Assembly: GCA_030386295.1 (NCBI GenBank)
Contig: JANQAO010000001.1
Coordinates: 1-64,000, forward strand
From: Candidatus Persebacteraceae bacterium Df01
Lineage (GTDB): Bacteria; Pseudomonadota; Gammaproteobacteria; Tethybacterales; Persebacteraceae
DNA: 64,000 nucleotides
Direction: 5' to 3'
The translations under genes and the position numbers were made by a program. This document shows, piece by piece, positions 9,154 to 18,393 of the stretch (position 1 is its first letter; every line of letters starts with the position of its first letter). The notes under the pieces were generated by a model that saw nothing but the letters and a program-made list of their open reading frames with translations, did not search any database and was not told the origin of the DNA.

Positions 9154-10734
9154 TCATTTTCTACTAGCGCACAACGATTTTTTATCACACTCCGCCGCCA
9201 GTTGTTGAATGGCAAGATAGTCTGGTTTACCGGTAGGTTGCAGGGGAATATTTTCTACAACAAACACCCGACGCGGCTGCCACAGCGATGGGAGACCGGC
9301 ATCTTGGATAACGGCAGCAATATTTTGACGGTTTGCTTCCGGCATGGTGGTCAATAACACCGGTTCTTCGCCACGCCGCGTATCTTGCAGGCTGGTGACC
9401 GAAAAATCAAAATCCAACCAGTGTGCCTTCAATGTTTCTCCGATGACATCCAGCGGCACCATTTCACCAGCAATTTTAATGAACCGCCGCATTCTCCCCT
9501 TAATATAAAGATAACCATCATCGTCCAATTCGACAATGTCACCGGTATCGTGCCAGCCATCAGGCGGCGGCTGTAGTACACCCGGTTTGTCAGCGTGAAA
9601 GTATCCCAACATAACATTGGGTCCTTTAATGTGTAACCGCCCGCCTTTAGCAACACCCGCCACCTGCTCCAAGCGAACGACAATACCGTCTAGCGGCTTT
9701 CCCACCGAGCCAGGGCGGTTAGTCTCTGGCGCATTGACGGCGATAACCGGCGCCGTTTCGGTTACTCCATAGCCTTCTAAAATACTGATGTTAAACTTTT
9801 CAGCCCACAATGTGCGAGTGGCGTCTTGCAATTTTTCAGCACCCGCAAAGACATAGCGCAACGATTGCAAATCCGCTGACCCCACTTCGTCTGCGTAACG
9901 CAATAAAAAAGTATTAGCACTGAAAAAAATTTCCGCGCGGTGTTTTTTGACAATTTTCGGTATTTGCCGGTAATGCAAAGGAGTGGGATACTGACGAGCA
10001 AACATCCCACCCGCCGCCGGCAACACCACGCCGGCTAGCAGACCAAATGAATGAAATACTGGCATGCAATTGAGCATGCGCAGTCCAGCCGCTCCCGGCA
10101 GACGACAAAGCACTTGCGCAACATTGGCAAGCAAATTGCCATGGCTTAGCGATACACCCTTAGGCGCGCCTTCGGAGCCAGAAGTAAATAATATAGCCGC
10201 GGCTTCATTTTCCGAACTAACCGCACCCGGCAAACGAGTCACCGATAAAGCGGGAAACAATGACGCCAAGACAGCGCCAATTTTAATTTTTGTATTAATT
10301 TGCGGGCGCAAGTCTTCTAAACATACCACAGTAGCTCCAGCATCTTGAGCCGCTTGCGTGAGTGCTTCTGCTGTGAGTAAATTATCCAGAAATTTTTTTG
10401 ACGTGTAAACAGTGCTTATTACCGCCGTGCGACAAGCGGATTGAAAATTTCGAGACCCAACAACCGGGTTCAACATCACGGGCGTAAGGCGGTAAAAAAG
10501 CGCAGCATAAAAAACAATGGTCGCACCGACAGATGAGGGCAACAGTACGCCGATTCGCTCACCATGCGAGTGGCGGGCAGCGATAATTTTCCCAAGCGCC
10601 CAAGCAGCGCGATAACAGCTACGGTACGACAGCTCTTTTTCGGTGTCAGAAAACAACGGCGAATTCCAACCGTGCTGCTTCCCCCAGCGAACATAAGCGC
10701 GGACAATATTGGTGTTTTCAATAAATAACGGCAT
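9154..10734 (-). CDS. Acyl-CoA/acyl-ACP synthetase, Aas-ligase type
   Basis: 526-aa member of the ANL (AMP-forming ligase) superfamily that activates a carboxylic acid as acyl-AMP and transfers it to a thiol. The P-loop-like signature FTSGSEGAPKGVSLSHGNLL is near residues 187-206, ILEGYGVTETAPVI is the A5 motif, DGWHDTGDIVELDDDGYLYI the A7/A8 region and PTGKPDYLAI carries the A10 lysine. The SGSEGxPKGV variant is the form seen in the ligase half of Aas (2-acylglycero-phosphoethanolamine acyltransferase/acyl-ACP synthetase), but no acyltransferase domain is present. A role in recycling exogenous or membrane-derived fatty acids is the best inference. It is transcribed leftward, and its 3' end slightly overlaps the shifted tail of the hypothetical gene at 8.8-9.17 kb. 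Confidence 0.82.
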   Translation of the reverse strand: MPLFIENTNIVRAYVRWGKQHGWNSPLFSDTEKELSYRSCYRAAWALGKIIAARHSHGERIGVLLPSSVGATIVFYAALFYRLTPVMLNPVVGSRNFQSACRTAVISTVYTSKKFLDNLLTAEALTQAAQDAGATVVCLEDLRPQINTKIKIGAVLASLFPALSVTRLPGAVSSENEAAAILFTSGSEGAPKGVSLSHGNLLANVAQVLCRLPGAAGLRMLNCMPVFHSFGLLAGVVLPAAGGMFARQYPTPLHYRQIPKIVKKHRAEIFFSANTFLLRYADEVGSADLQSLRYVFAGAEKLQDATRTLWAEKFNISILEGYGVTETAPVIAVNAPETNRPGSVGKPLDGIVVRLEQVAGVAKGGRLHIKGPNVMLGYFHADKPGVLQPPPDGWHDTGDIVELDDDGYLYIKGRMRRFIKIAGEMVPLDVIGETLKAHWLDFDFSVTSLQDTRRGEEPVLLTTMPEANRQNIAAVIQDAGLPSLWQPRRVFVVENIPLQPTGKPDYLAIQQLAAECDKKSLCASRK

Positions 10735-10807
10735 TATGTAGATAGTATTGTTGCTTGACGTACATTAATTTTTCACTTTATCAATATGGCGCTATATTTA
10801 CCAAGCA

Positions 10808-12961
10808 TCAATGTTCTATGCGGGCATTTTTTTCCAACTCTGGTAAGCGGCGTTTTGCTTCTATCACGTCGGGCAACTGGCGCAACGTCTGTAGTAGCGT
10901 TTCCAGCACGCTCAAACTGTGAACTTCAACCATAGTTTCCATTTGAATACTGTCACATTCGAGTGCTCCGGAATTGAAGTTAAAAGTTACAATGTTCACA
11001 TCCATACCGCTGATAGCCGAAGATACCGATGTCGCTAATCCCGAGCGGTTGCGACACTCCAATGCGATAGTGCTGCGATACAGACTATTTGTTGCTTTGT
11101 CGCTCCACGCCACATCAATCCATTTTTCGGAGCGGCGGTTGGGCATTATTTGCACCATCGGACAATGATTGGCGTGCACTATCAGCCCTCGATTTTTTTG
11201 CAACAACCCAATAATAGACTCTGTTGGCAATGGATGGCAACATGAAGACAACGTAATAGCAGCGCTTCCTGCCCCAGCGATGGAAACCGGCTGCAAGCGA
11301 CCACTTTTGTTTTGCCGTACCTGTCGTCGTAACAACCCTCGCGCCACAATATCGGGAATTACTTTACCCAACCCCAGTTCCAAATATAGCTCATCGGCTG
11401 TTTGCATGTTTTGTGAATTCAAAAACGCACGCCAATGATCATCGCTAATGTCATCAGAACGAGCTTCTATTTTTTGCAAAGCATTGTGTAGTAATTTTCT
11501 CCCTAAAGCGATGGATTCTTCACGACTGGCAGCGTTTAACCGCTGACGGATATGTGAACGGGCGCGCGCTGTTTTGGCAAGATTAATCCAATGTGGTAGC
11601 GGCACAATATTGGGATTGGTTTTAATGGAAATTTGGTCGCCGTTTTTGAGACGTGATGAGATGGGAACGATTTGACCATTTACCACAGCGCTTTCAGCAT
11701 GGTCGCCCACATCTGTGTGGATGGAATAAGCGAAATCCAGTGCGGTAGCGCCGGGTGGCAGATTAACTACTTTTCCGTCTGGAGTAAGCACGTACATTTC
11801 TCCCGGCGACAAATCCACCCGCACATATTCCATAAACTCAGTAGGCGCGTCGTTTTCAGCGTGTAACCGCACCAGCGATGACAAGCGGTTCAGCGCTTCT
11901 GTTTGCGCATTATCCAGAGCCCCCTCTTGTTGCTTGTAGTGCCAGTGGGCTGCCAGTCCGTGTTCGGCAACTTCGTGCATGGCACGAGTACGAATTTGAA
12001 TCTCTACTTTGACACTTTCTTTAGTACTAAGTGCCGTGTGCAACGACTGGTAGCCGTTTGATTTCGGCACGGCAATGTAATCTTTAAATCGTGCCGGCAC
12101 AGGCACAAAAAATTCGTGTAGCGCACCGAGTGCAAGATAACAATCCATACGACCATCCACAATCAACCGAAAACCTATAATATCTTCTACTTGTGCGAAG
12201 GACAGGCGTTGACTGGCCATTTTGCGGTAAATACTGTAAAGATTTTTGCGCCGCTTTTTGAGTTCGCCGGTAAGACGGTATTTTTGTAGTGCCTCTCGCG
12301 TCATCTGTTCCACACGATCAATAATGTGGCGACTGTTGGCTTTGGAATTGTTGAGCGCTTTGGACAATACCCGATAGCGGTGCGGGCGCAAATAGCGTAG
12401 TGCAAGATTTTGTAATTCATCACGTACCGGAGAAAATCCCATACGCTCGGCAATGGGAGCATAAATAGTAAGCGTTTCCAGCGCGATTCGCTTGCGGCGA
12501 GCAGAGCCGTTGATGGCCGATAACGTACGCATATTGTGCAAGCGGTCAGCAAGCTTAATGAACAGCACCCGCCAATCATCAGCAGCGGCAAGTAATATTT
12601 TGCGAAAAGTTTCGGCTTCCTGAACGCGCCGATCTATGCCTTCAATACGTTCTATTTTGGACAACCCATCCACCAAATGGGCAACGGTCCCGCCAAAAGC
12701 CTCACGTACTTGCTTCAAACTCACGGCAGTGTCTTCTACTACATCATGCAACAAGGCGGCAATAATAGATTGAGCGTCAAAACGCCAGTCGGCTAGAATG
12801 TCGGCTACAGTGAGTGGGTGTTGAATATAAGGTCTGCCACTGGCACGCAACTGACCAAAGTGCGCTTTTTCACTGTATCGATAAGCAGCATCAATATCTT
12901 TCAGGCTTTCTTCTGGCAGGTAAACGGCAAGCTTGCGCGTTAACCCGGCGATACCAGCCAT
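10808..12961 (-). CDS. spoT: Bifunctional (p)ppGpp synthetase/hydrolase, Rel/SpoT family
   Basis: Makes and degrades the alarmone (p)ppGpp in the stringent response. 717 aa, typical for SpoT. Domain order: an HD hydrolase domain (residues ~25-200) with HPLTVADIL and the metal-binding LLHDVVEDT; a synthetase domain (~240-350) with LYSIYRKM, EDIIGFRLIVDG, RFKDYIAVPKSNGYQSLHT and EIQIRTRAMHEVAEHGLAAHW; a TGS domain (~390-450, VLTPDGKVVNLPPGATALDFAY); and a C-terminal ACT domain. The conserved metal-binding HD pair suggests hydrolase activity is retained. It lies 8 nt downstream of rpoZ, giving the usual gmk-rpoZ-spoT order. Both catalytic modules look intact, so it is probably the cell's main or only long RSH enzyme. 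Confidence 0.96.
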   Translation of the reverse strand: MAGIAGLTRKLAVYLPEESLKDIDAAYRYSEKAHFGQLRASGRPYIQHPLTVADILADWRFDAQSIIAALLHDVVEDTAVSLKQVREAFGGTVAHLVDGLSKIERIEGIDRRVQEAETFRKILLAAADDWRVLFIKLADRLHNMRTLSAINGSARRKRIALETLTIYAPIAERMGFSPVRDELQNLALRYLRPHRYRVLSKALNNSKANSRHIIDRVEQMTREALQKYRLTGELKKRRKNLYSIYRKMASQRLSFAQVEDIIGFRLIVDGRMDCYLALGALHEFFVPVPARFKDYIAVPKSNGYQSLHTALSTKESVKVEIQIRTRAMHEVAEHGLAAHWHYKQQEGALDNAQTEALNRLSSLVRLHAENDAPTEFMEYVRVDLSPGEMYVLTPDGKVVNLPPGATALDFAYSIHTDVGDHAESAVVNGQIVPISSRLKNGDQISIKTNPNIVPLPHWINLAKTARARSHIRQRLNAASREESIALGRKLLHNALQKIEARSDDISDDHWRAFLNSQNMQTADELYLELGLGKVIPDIVARGLLRRQVRQNKSGRLQPVSIAGAGSAAITLSSCCHPLPTESIIGLLQKNRGLIVHANHCPMVQIMPNRRSEKWIDVAWSDKATNSLYRSTIALECRNRSGLATSVSSAISGMDVNIVTFNFNSGALECDSIQMETMVEVHSLSVLETLLQTLRQLPDVIEAKRRLPELEKNARIEH

Positions 12962-12969
12962 AACAGAGG

Positions 12970-13185
12970 TTAGGTATCGCTCTCCGCTTCAATAAGCAGA
13001 GGTGATATGGGATACAGCCCTTTTGCGATCTCGCGCAAGGCGATAACGATGGCTTTGTCATCGTTATCGGGCACTTGAGCATCACCCCGACGCAAGATAT
13101 TATTTGCCCGAGAAGCAGCGTGATAAGCAAGATTAAAATGGTTTGGGCATTTTTCCAAGCAATCGGCAATAGTAGTACGTGACAT
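12970..13185 (-). CDS. rpoZ: RNA polymerase omega subunit
   Basis: 71-aa small subunit that helps fold and assemble the beta' subunit and, in many proteobacteria, forms part of a ppGpp-binding site. The family fingerprint is visible: an N-terminal TIADCLEKCPNHFNLAYHAA, then ANNILRRGDAQVP (the usual R-A-R-Q-L segment is ANNILRRG here) and DDKAIVIALREIAKG. It is shorter than the 91-aa E. coli subunit but within family range. It has an AGGAT-type ribosome-binding site upstream and sits 8 nt before spoT, which fits its regulatory partnership. Confidence 0.9.
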   Translation of the reverse strand: MSRTTIADCLEKCPNHFNLAYHAASRANNILRRGDAQVPDNDDKAIVIALREIAKGLYPISPLLIEAESDT

Positions 13186-13247
13186 AGTTGCTATCCTTTT
13201 TTGTAAATAATTCTTAAGGTACGACTGTGTGCCGGGGGTAATTGCCG

Positions 13248-13826
13248 CTATTTTCCAGCAATTACAGCCGTTATCTCGGCTACCGCCCGCTCAAGGTCAT
13301 CGTTAATAATAACATAATCATATTGTGACGCTTGCAGCAATTCGTCTCGCGCCGCCGCCAATCGTAGCGTAATAGATTTTTCTTTATCCTGTCCGCGAGC
13401 ACGCAAGCGCTTTTCCAGCACATTTAGAGACGGCGGCCGAACAAAAATCAATTCCGCCTCAGGCATGTGTTTTTTAACCTGCAACGCCCCCTGCACGTCA
13501 ATTTCCAGTAATACATCGGTACCGCCGGCAAGCTGCGTTTCTACCCAACTGCGAGCAGTACCATACAAATTGCCAAACACTTCCGCCCATTCCAAAAAAT
13601 CGCCAGAATCACGCATACACAAAAATTCATCGCGATTAACAAAAAAATATTGACAGCCGTTTTTTTCACCTTCACGCGGCAAGCGAGTAGTGTGTGACAC
13701 CGACACTCGCACCACCCCAAAATTCCGTAACTGGTTCGTAATCGTGGTTTTACCCGCACCCGAAGGTGCTGACAAAATAAACAGTCGGCCGATTTGGGAA
13801 TGTACGATATGATGGGACACACTCAT
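13248..13826 (-). CDS. gmk: Guanylate kinase
   Basis: Phosphorylates GMP (and dGMP) to GDP with ATP. It contains the P-loop ILSAPSGAGKTTI and the GMP-binding elements SVSHTTRLPREGEKNGCQYFF and EWAEVFGNLYGTA, followed by DVLLEIDVQGALQV (catalytic/Mg Asp), IFVRPPSLNVLEKRLRARGQD (lid) and the C-terminal YDYVIINDDLE. The chosen ATG (13824-13826) gives 192 aa with about 12 residues before the first strand, as in the family. An in-frame ATG at 13865 would add 13 residues and nearly abut the divergent hisS start. It is the first gene of the gmk-rpoZ-spoT unit and is divergent from hisS. Confidence 0.94.
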   Translation of the reverse strand: MSVSHHIVHSQIGRLFILSAPSGAGKTTITNQLRNFGVVRVSVSHTTRLPREGEKNGCQYFFVNRDEFLCMRDSGDFLEWAEVFGNLYGTARSWVETQLAGGTDVLLEIDVQGALQVKKHMPEAELIFVRPPSLNVLEKRLRARGQDKEKSITLRLAAARDELLQASQYDYVIINDDLERAVAEITAVIAGK

Positions 13827-13873
13827 GTGTATTGCCAATTTCCTTTTTTTTGCGGGATAATTCAACCTTAATT

Positions 13874-15133
13874 ATGCCTGTTATTCTTTCTGTACGTGGC
13901 ATGCGCGACTTGTTGCCGGAAGATACCGCTCACTGGCAAGCGGTAGAAACCACCGCTGCCGCTTGTTTTGCGCGCTACGGCTACGCCGAAATTCGGACTC
14001 CGATGGTGGAGCGTACAGCGCTGTTTTGTCGACAATTAGGCGAACACACCGATGTGGTACAAAAAGAAATGTATTCCTTTATCGATGCCGGTGGCGAAGA
14101 ATTATCGCTACGCCCCGAGGCCACTGTACCCACGGTGCGGGCATTGGTAGAAAATGGCTTACGCCGTGGTGGATTGGAACGGGTGTGGTATGGCGGTCCC
14201 ATGTTCCGCCGTGAGCGCCCACAAAAAGGACGCTATCGACAGTTTTGGCAGTTGGGCGCCGAAGCCGTCGGCGTGGCAGACCCAGTTATTGATGCCGAAC
14301 AAATTATTATGCTGGCGCAGTTATGGAATGATATGGGTGTGCAAGATAAACTTTGTCTTGTTGTTAACAATTTAGGTACAGCGGATGAACGTGCCCACCA
14401 TCGCGAAAAGCTGCGAACGCATTTTCGCCATCACGAATCGCAACTGGATGATGCCGCACGCGCACGCATAGACGGCAATCCCTTGCGTATTTTGGATAGC
14501 AAAAACAAATCCGTGCAGGAAGTAGTCAACACCGCACCGCTACTGGCTAATGAATTAGGCACAGCATCACAACAGCATGTGGCATCGGTTAAAAATATGA
14601 TTACTGGCGCGGGAATAGATTTTGTTGAGGATACAACGTTAGTACGGGGATTGGACTATTACAACCTTACCGTATTTGAGTGGGTACTCAAAGATGACTC
14701 GCGACGGCAAAGCACATTGTGCGGCGGTGGTCGCTACGATGGTCTCAGCGAACAAATTGGTGGTCCAGCGTTGCCCGGCTGCGGATTTGCTCTGGGGCTG
14801 GATCGACTAGCGGCACTGGTAGATAAAGCCTCTCATCCCGCACCAACTTGCTATTTAGTTACCACTGGCGGCAGTGACTCATATTGCACCACCGTCGCCG
14901 AACAGCTAAGAAAAAACGGCTTGTCAGTATGGCGACACGTCGGCGGCGGCAATTTAGCTCGCCAACTCAAAAAAGCAGATGCCATGAATACGGCACTAGC
15001 AGTTATTGTCGGCACCGATGAAGAATCTGCCGGCGAAGTGACTCTAAAGCGACTATGCGACGGCGAACAACAACAAGTTCTGACGTCTCGGGTGGCGGAA
15101 ACGGCAGCAATGATGATGATACAAACAGGATAA
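13874..15133 (+). CDS. hisS: Histidyl-tRNA synthetase
   Basis: Class IIa synthetase that charges tRNA-His. 419 aa, near the usual 424. The start at 13874 gives VRGMRDLLPEDTAHWQ, the family opening (an upstream in-frame ATG at 13832 adds only unrelated residues). Motif 1 region: YGYAEIRTPMVERTALF. Motif 2: LRPEATVPTVRALVENG, then YGGPMFRRERPQKGRYRQF. The histidine-specific motif is TLVRGLDYYNLTVFEW. Motif 3: GGRYDGLSEQIGGPALPGCGFALGLDR, quoted here only by its positions around residues 280-315. The C-terminal anticodon-binding domain ends at the stop. Four nt separate it from the yfgM-like gene, giving the conserved hisS-yfgM-bamB-der order. Confidence 0.96.
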   Translation: MPVILSVRGMRDLLPEDTAHWQAVETTAAACFARYGYAEIRTPMVERTALFCRQLGEHTDVVQKEMYSFIDAGGEELSLRPEATVPTVRALVENGLRRGGLERVWYGGPMFRRERPQKGRYRQFWQLGAEAVGVADPVIDAEQIIMLAQLWNDMGVQDKLCLVVNNLGTADERAHHREKLRTHFRHHESQLDDAARARIDGNPLRILDSKNKSVQEVVNTAPLLANELGTASQQHVASVKNMITGAGIDFVEDTTLVRGLDYYNLTVFEWVLKDDSRRQSTLCGGGRYDGLSEQIGGPALPGCGFALGLDRLAALVDKASHPAPTCYLVTTGGSDSYCTTVAEQLRKNGLSVWRHVGGGNLARQLKKADAMNTALAVIVGTDEESAGEVTLKRLCDGEQQQVLTSRVAETAAMMMIQTG

Positions 15134-15137
15134 CAAC

Positions 15138-15953
15138 ATGGCAGATTACGACCAAGAAGAAGCACTGACGCGATTACTCGATTTCTGGGGACGCTACAAA
15201 TTTCACCTTATCACCGGACTATTGATGATATTGTCGGCAGTTTCTGGACTCTCTTACCAAACCACGCACAATGATGCTTTGCAACGTGAAGCTGGCAACG
15301 CGCTGTATCAAGTTATGCGGGCGGCCGATGCCGGTGAGGCGGAAGCGGCGGCACAGGCGTATCAACAAATCAATAAAAGCGATGATTTTGCCGGTCTACG
15401 CCACTTAGCGGCATTCGCGTTAGCATCAGTGCAAGTACAAAATGATAATGCCGAAGAAGCACGCAGCAACTTGCAAGCTGTTGTGGATAATGAGAAAGAT
15501 GATGGACTGCGCGCCTTGGCAGCACTGCGACTGTCAGAATTGCTGATTAACGCCGGAGAAACGGATGAAGCGGTAACCTTGTTGGAAGAGAATGCACCGC
15601 TAGGTAGTCAGATGCAGTTACTATTTGCCGAACGACGTGGTGATGCACATTTTACCGCCCGTCATTATTTGCAGGCGCGCGGGGCCTATGAAGAAGCATT
15701 TCTGTTAGCTGCCGAAAACAATCATCAAAGCTACCTTCCAGTAATTAATATTAAAATCGGGGCGTTACTATCACACCGTTCTATTCTGCCATTAGCCAGC
15801 GGGGTAGCGAAAGACAATGACACAGAAGATTCTCTTGTGCCCACTAGCGGTGAGGAAAATCAACTACCTTCCGATACTGATATCGATACGCCGGCCGAAG
15901 CATTCGACAATGCTGTCAGCAAAACGGAAATAAACGTTAAAAAATCTCAATGA
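15138..15953 (+). CDS. YfgM-like tetratricopeptide membrane protein
   Basis: 271 aa. A short cytoplasmic N-terminus (EEALTRLLDFWGRYKFHLI, a strong match to YfgM/DUF2133 proteins) is followed by one membrane segment at residues ~24-42 and a periplasmic domain rich in alanine and helical repeats (residues ~55-205, TPR-like). In E. coli, YfgM associates with SecYEG and PpiD and helps hand secreted proteins to periplasmic chaperones. The C-terminal ~65 residues are an acidic, low-complexity tail (DNDTEDSLVPTSGEE and so on) not typical of E. coli YfgM. It overlaps the bamB start by 4 nt, in the canonical hisS-yfgM-bamB-der locus. Confidence 0.82.
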   Translation: MADYDQEEALTRLLDFWGRYKFHLITGLLMILSAVSGLSYQTTHNDALQREAGNALYQVMRAADAGEAEAAAQAYQQINKSDDFAGLRHLAAFALASVQVQNDNAEEARSNLQAVVDNEKDDGLRALAALRLSELLINAGETDEAVTLLEENAPLGSQMQLLFAERRGDAHFTARHYLQARGAYEEAFLLAAENNHQSYLPVINIKIGALLSHRSILPLASGVAKDNDTEDSLVPTSGEENQLPSDTDIDTPAEAFDNAVSKTEINVKKSQ

Positions 15954-17077
15954 ATCACACCTTTTTCGCCCTTGTCGCCGTTTTATTGCTCTCTTCTTGC
16001 GCGGGCAGTAACACCGCCAAATCACCCGTAACTTCACTACCGACGACATCGGGACACGGAGAAATAAAATTAATATGGAATCGCAACGTCGGCACCTACA
16101 CTGGATTTTTACACCCCGCTCGTGATGGCAGTACGATTTGTGCTGTCAATCGTAGCGGCACTTTTTTTCTGTTGCGAGAAGATGACGGTGGTGATGCCTT
16201 GTCGTCTTTTCGTATGGAAACAGCCGATACGATAACCGCCGCCACTAGTTGTGGCGACGGTGTAGTGACGGCAGCCACTGACGACGGGACTTTACTAGTA
16301 TATGATTATGACGGCTCTGAATTATGGCGCAAGGAATTAAATACTCGCCTGATTGCCTCTCCTTTGGTGAGCGACGGTAGCGTATTTATGCTCGGGCAGG
16401 ACGGGCGTATCAGCGCCTATTCTGCTCGGCACGGCGATTTGTTATGGCGCTATGTGTTGCCGTTGCGGACGTTGGTGCGCACGCCAGTTGATTCGACACC
16501 AACGGCAGCGAATGGACTCATTTATGCAGGCATGGGCAACGGCAATATTGTCGCGTTACAACAAAACAATGGCAGAGTTGAATGGCAGACTAAATTGTCC
16601 TTTGCCCGTAAATCCGGCACACTGTCCGATATTTTGGATACAACCACACCGATAGTGCGAGAAGATAGATTGTGTGCGGTGGCCTATCAAGGTCACATTG
16701 GTTGTTTGCACACTTCAAGCGGCCAAATATTGTGGCGGCAACCACTGTCAGCGGCTAAACGGGTAGCAGTAGACGAATACGCCACCAGGGTATTTGCTGT
16801 AGACGTAAACGGCAATTTAGCAGCTTATGATGCCAAAAACGGCGAGGTGCTTTGGAGTCAAGAATTAGCCACTGCCAAAACAGTGGCTTTTGTGCGCGGC
16901 GCCGTCGTTGTCGGTTTTTCCGACGGCACGTTGGCTGCGCTAACGGCAGATGATGGAAGTTTTATCGGCAGTGTGGATTTGAGTGGTGAAGTCGCATTTT
17001 TACAGCCTTTGAATGCGGAAGAAGTACTGGGAGCCACGCTGAGTGGCGACATCTTTCGAGCGGTAGTTGTATTTTGA
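15950..17077 (+). CDS. bamB: Outer-membrane assembly lipoprotein BamB
   Basis: Component of the BAM complex that inserts beta-barrel proteins in the outer membrane. 375 aa with a lipoprotein signal peptide ending in LLLSSC (residues ~12-17, lipobox Cys17). An eight-bladed PQQ-type beta-propeller follows, visible as repeated G-x-L-x-A/W segments such as GRISAYSARHGDLLWRY, GNIVALQQNNGRVEWQ, GHIGCLHTSSGQILWRQ and GNLAAYDAKNGEVLWSQ. The neighbours (yfgM upstream, der downstream) are the family's usual ones. The stop codon overlaps the der TTG start as TTGA, implying translational coupling. Confidence 0.92.
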   Translation: MNHTFFALVAVLLLSSCAGSNTAKSPVTSLPTTSGHGEIKLIWNRNVGTYTGFLHPARDGSTICAVNRSGTFFLLREDDGGDALSSFRMETADTITAATSCGDGVVTAATDDGTLLVYDYDGSELWRKELNTRLIASPLVSDGSVFMLGQDGRISAYSARHGDLLWRYVLPLRTLVRTPVDSTPTAANGLIYAGMGNGNIVALQQNNGRVEWQTKLSFARKSGTLSDILDTTTPIVREDRLCAVAYQGHIGCLHTSSGQILWRQPLSAAKRVAVDEYATRVFAVDVNGNLAAYDAKNGEVLWSQELATAKTVAFVRGAVVVGFSDGTLAALTADDGSFIGSVDLSGEVAFLQPLNAEEVLGATLSGDIFRAVVVF

Positions 17078-18393
17078 AAGAACTTCCAACGGTTGTCATC
17101 ATTGGTCGCCCTAATGTTGGCAAATCACGTTTTTTCAATCGTTTAACAAAGCACCCTGCGGCTATTGTAGATGCCGCCCCGGGGATGACTTTGGATTATC
17201 TGACTGAAACTATTCCGATTGCCCCTAATCATCACGTACGTCTGATTGACACCGGTGGCGTACAAGGCGAAGAAGACGATTGGACTGCTGCTGCAGTACG
17301 CCAAACCGAAGCGGCCGTTGGCAAGGCAGACGCGCTACTGGTTATGGTAGATGCCCGCAGTGGCTTGCAATACGGCGACAAAGCTTTATTAAATTGGCTA
17401 CGCCGGCAATGGCCACGACTGCCGCGGTTATTGCTCGTGAACAAAGCCGAGGGGCTGCTGGAAGCGGAAGCTTGTGCCGATTTTTATTCTTTACAAGAAG
17501 ACATACTTCCCGTATCTGCACTGCGTGGTAGCGGTGTGTCAGCACTTAAGAAAAAATTGGAGGTCATGCTACCTGCCACCAATATTGAAAACGAAGATTC
17601 TCTAACGCTGGCTATTGTAGGGCGTCCCAACGCCGGTAAATCTACGTTACTCAATCGTTTACTCAAAGAGGAGCGGGCAGTAGTATCGTCAGTCCCCGGT
17701 ACCACGCGCGACAGTATTATGGCGTCTTTTCGCTCCCGTCACGGCTTGTTTTCGCTGATTGACACCGCCGGCATGAGACGACAGCGAGCACGAACCGTCC
17801 GCGAACGACTTAGCGTGGCAGCAGCTCGATACGCTCTGCAACAAGCAAAAGTAGCATTGTTAGTGGCAGATATGGCCGCCGGCGCCTCTTATCAAGATAA
17901 ACGCATCGCTTCATTAATTGCCGAATCGGGATGTGCTACCGTGGTAATTGGCAACAAAAGCGATTTGCTTCCGCGCTCAGAACGACCAGCAGCTTTGCGG
18001 CGTCTATCCGCCGCTTTGCCACTAGGTTTTTCAGCACCCGCATTTGCGATATCAGCGCTCAACGGACGGTTGCCGGTGGAAGCCATGCTTGCCGCGGCCT
18101 CCACCGCTATCGCTTGCAGTAGCAAACAGTTTTCCACAGCGTTGCTAACCCGCACACTGATAGAAATAGTTAAACACAATCCACCGCCAATAAGCGGCGG
18201 ATTCCGCCCCAAACTACGTTATGCACATCAAGGCGGAAAAGATCCACTACAAATCGTGATTCACGGTGGTGGCGTTAAGCGCGTTGCCGATGATTACCGC
18301 CGTTATCTGGCATCAGCTTTTGCCAGTCGGTTGGAAATAATTGGCACACCGTTGCGTATTGAATTGCGCTCCGAAGACAATCCCTATGCATAA
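17074..18393 (+). CDS. der: Ribosome-assembly GTPase Der (EngA), TTG start
   Basis: Two tandem G domains and a C-terminal KH-like domain act in late 50S subunit assembly. 439 aa. Domain 1: GRPNVGKSR at 11-19, DTGG at 59-62 and NKAE at 123-126. Domain 2: GRPNAGKST at 183-191, DTAGM at 230-234, then GNKSD. The KH-like domain spans roughly 350-435. The second domain is canonical. The first departs at two points: the residue after GKS is Arg instead of the usual Thr/Ser, and the guanine-specificity motif is NKAE instead of NKxD. A TTG start at 17074 overlaps the bamB stop, so translation is probably coupled. hflX overlaps its 3' end. Confidence 0.95.
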   Translation: MKELPTVVIIGRPNVGKSRFFNRLTKHPAAIVDAAPGMTLDYLTETIPIAPNHHVRLIDTGGVQGEEDDWTAAAVRQTEAAVGKADALLVMVDARSGLQYGDKALLNWLRRQWPRLPRLLLVNKAEGLLEAEACADFYSLQEDILPVSALRGSGVSALKKKLEVMLPATNIENEDSLTLAIVGRPNAGKSTLLNRLLKEERAVVSSVPGTTRDSIMASFRSRHGLFSLIDTAGMRRQRARTVRERLSVAAARYALQQAKVALLVADMAAGASYQDKRIASLIAESGCATVVIGNKSDLLPRSERPAALRRLSAALPLGFSAPAFAISALNGRLPVEAMLAAASTAIACSSKQFSTALLTRTLIEIVKHNPPPISGGFRPKLRYAHQGGKDPLQIVIHGGGVKRVADDYRRYLASAFASRLEIIGTPLRIELRSEDNPYA

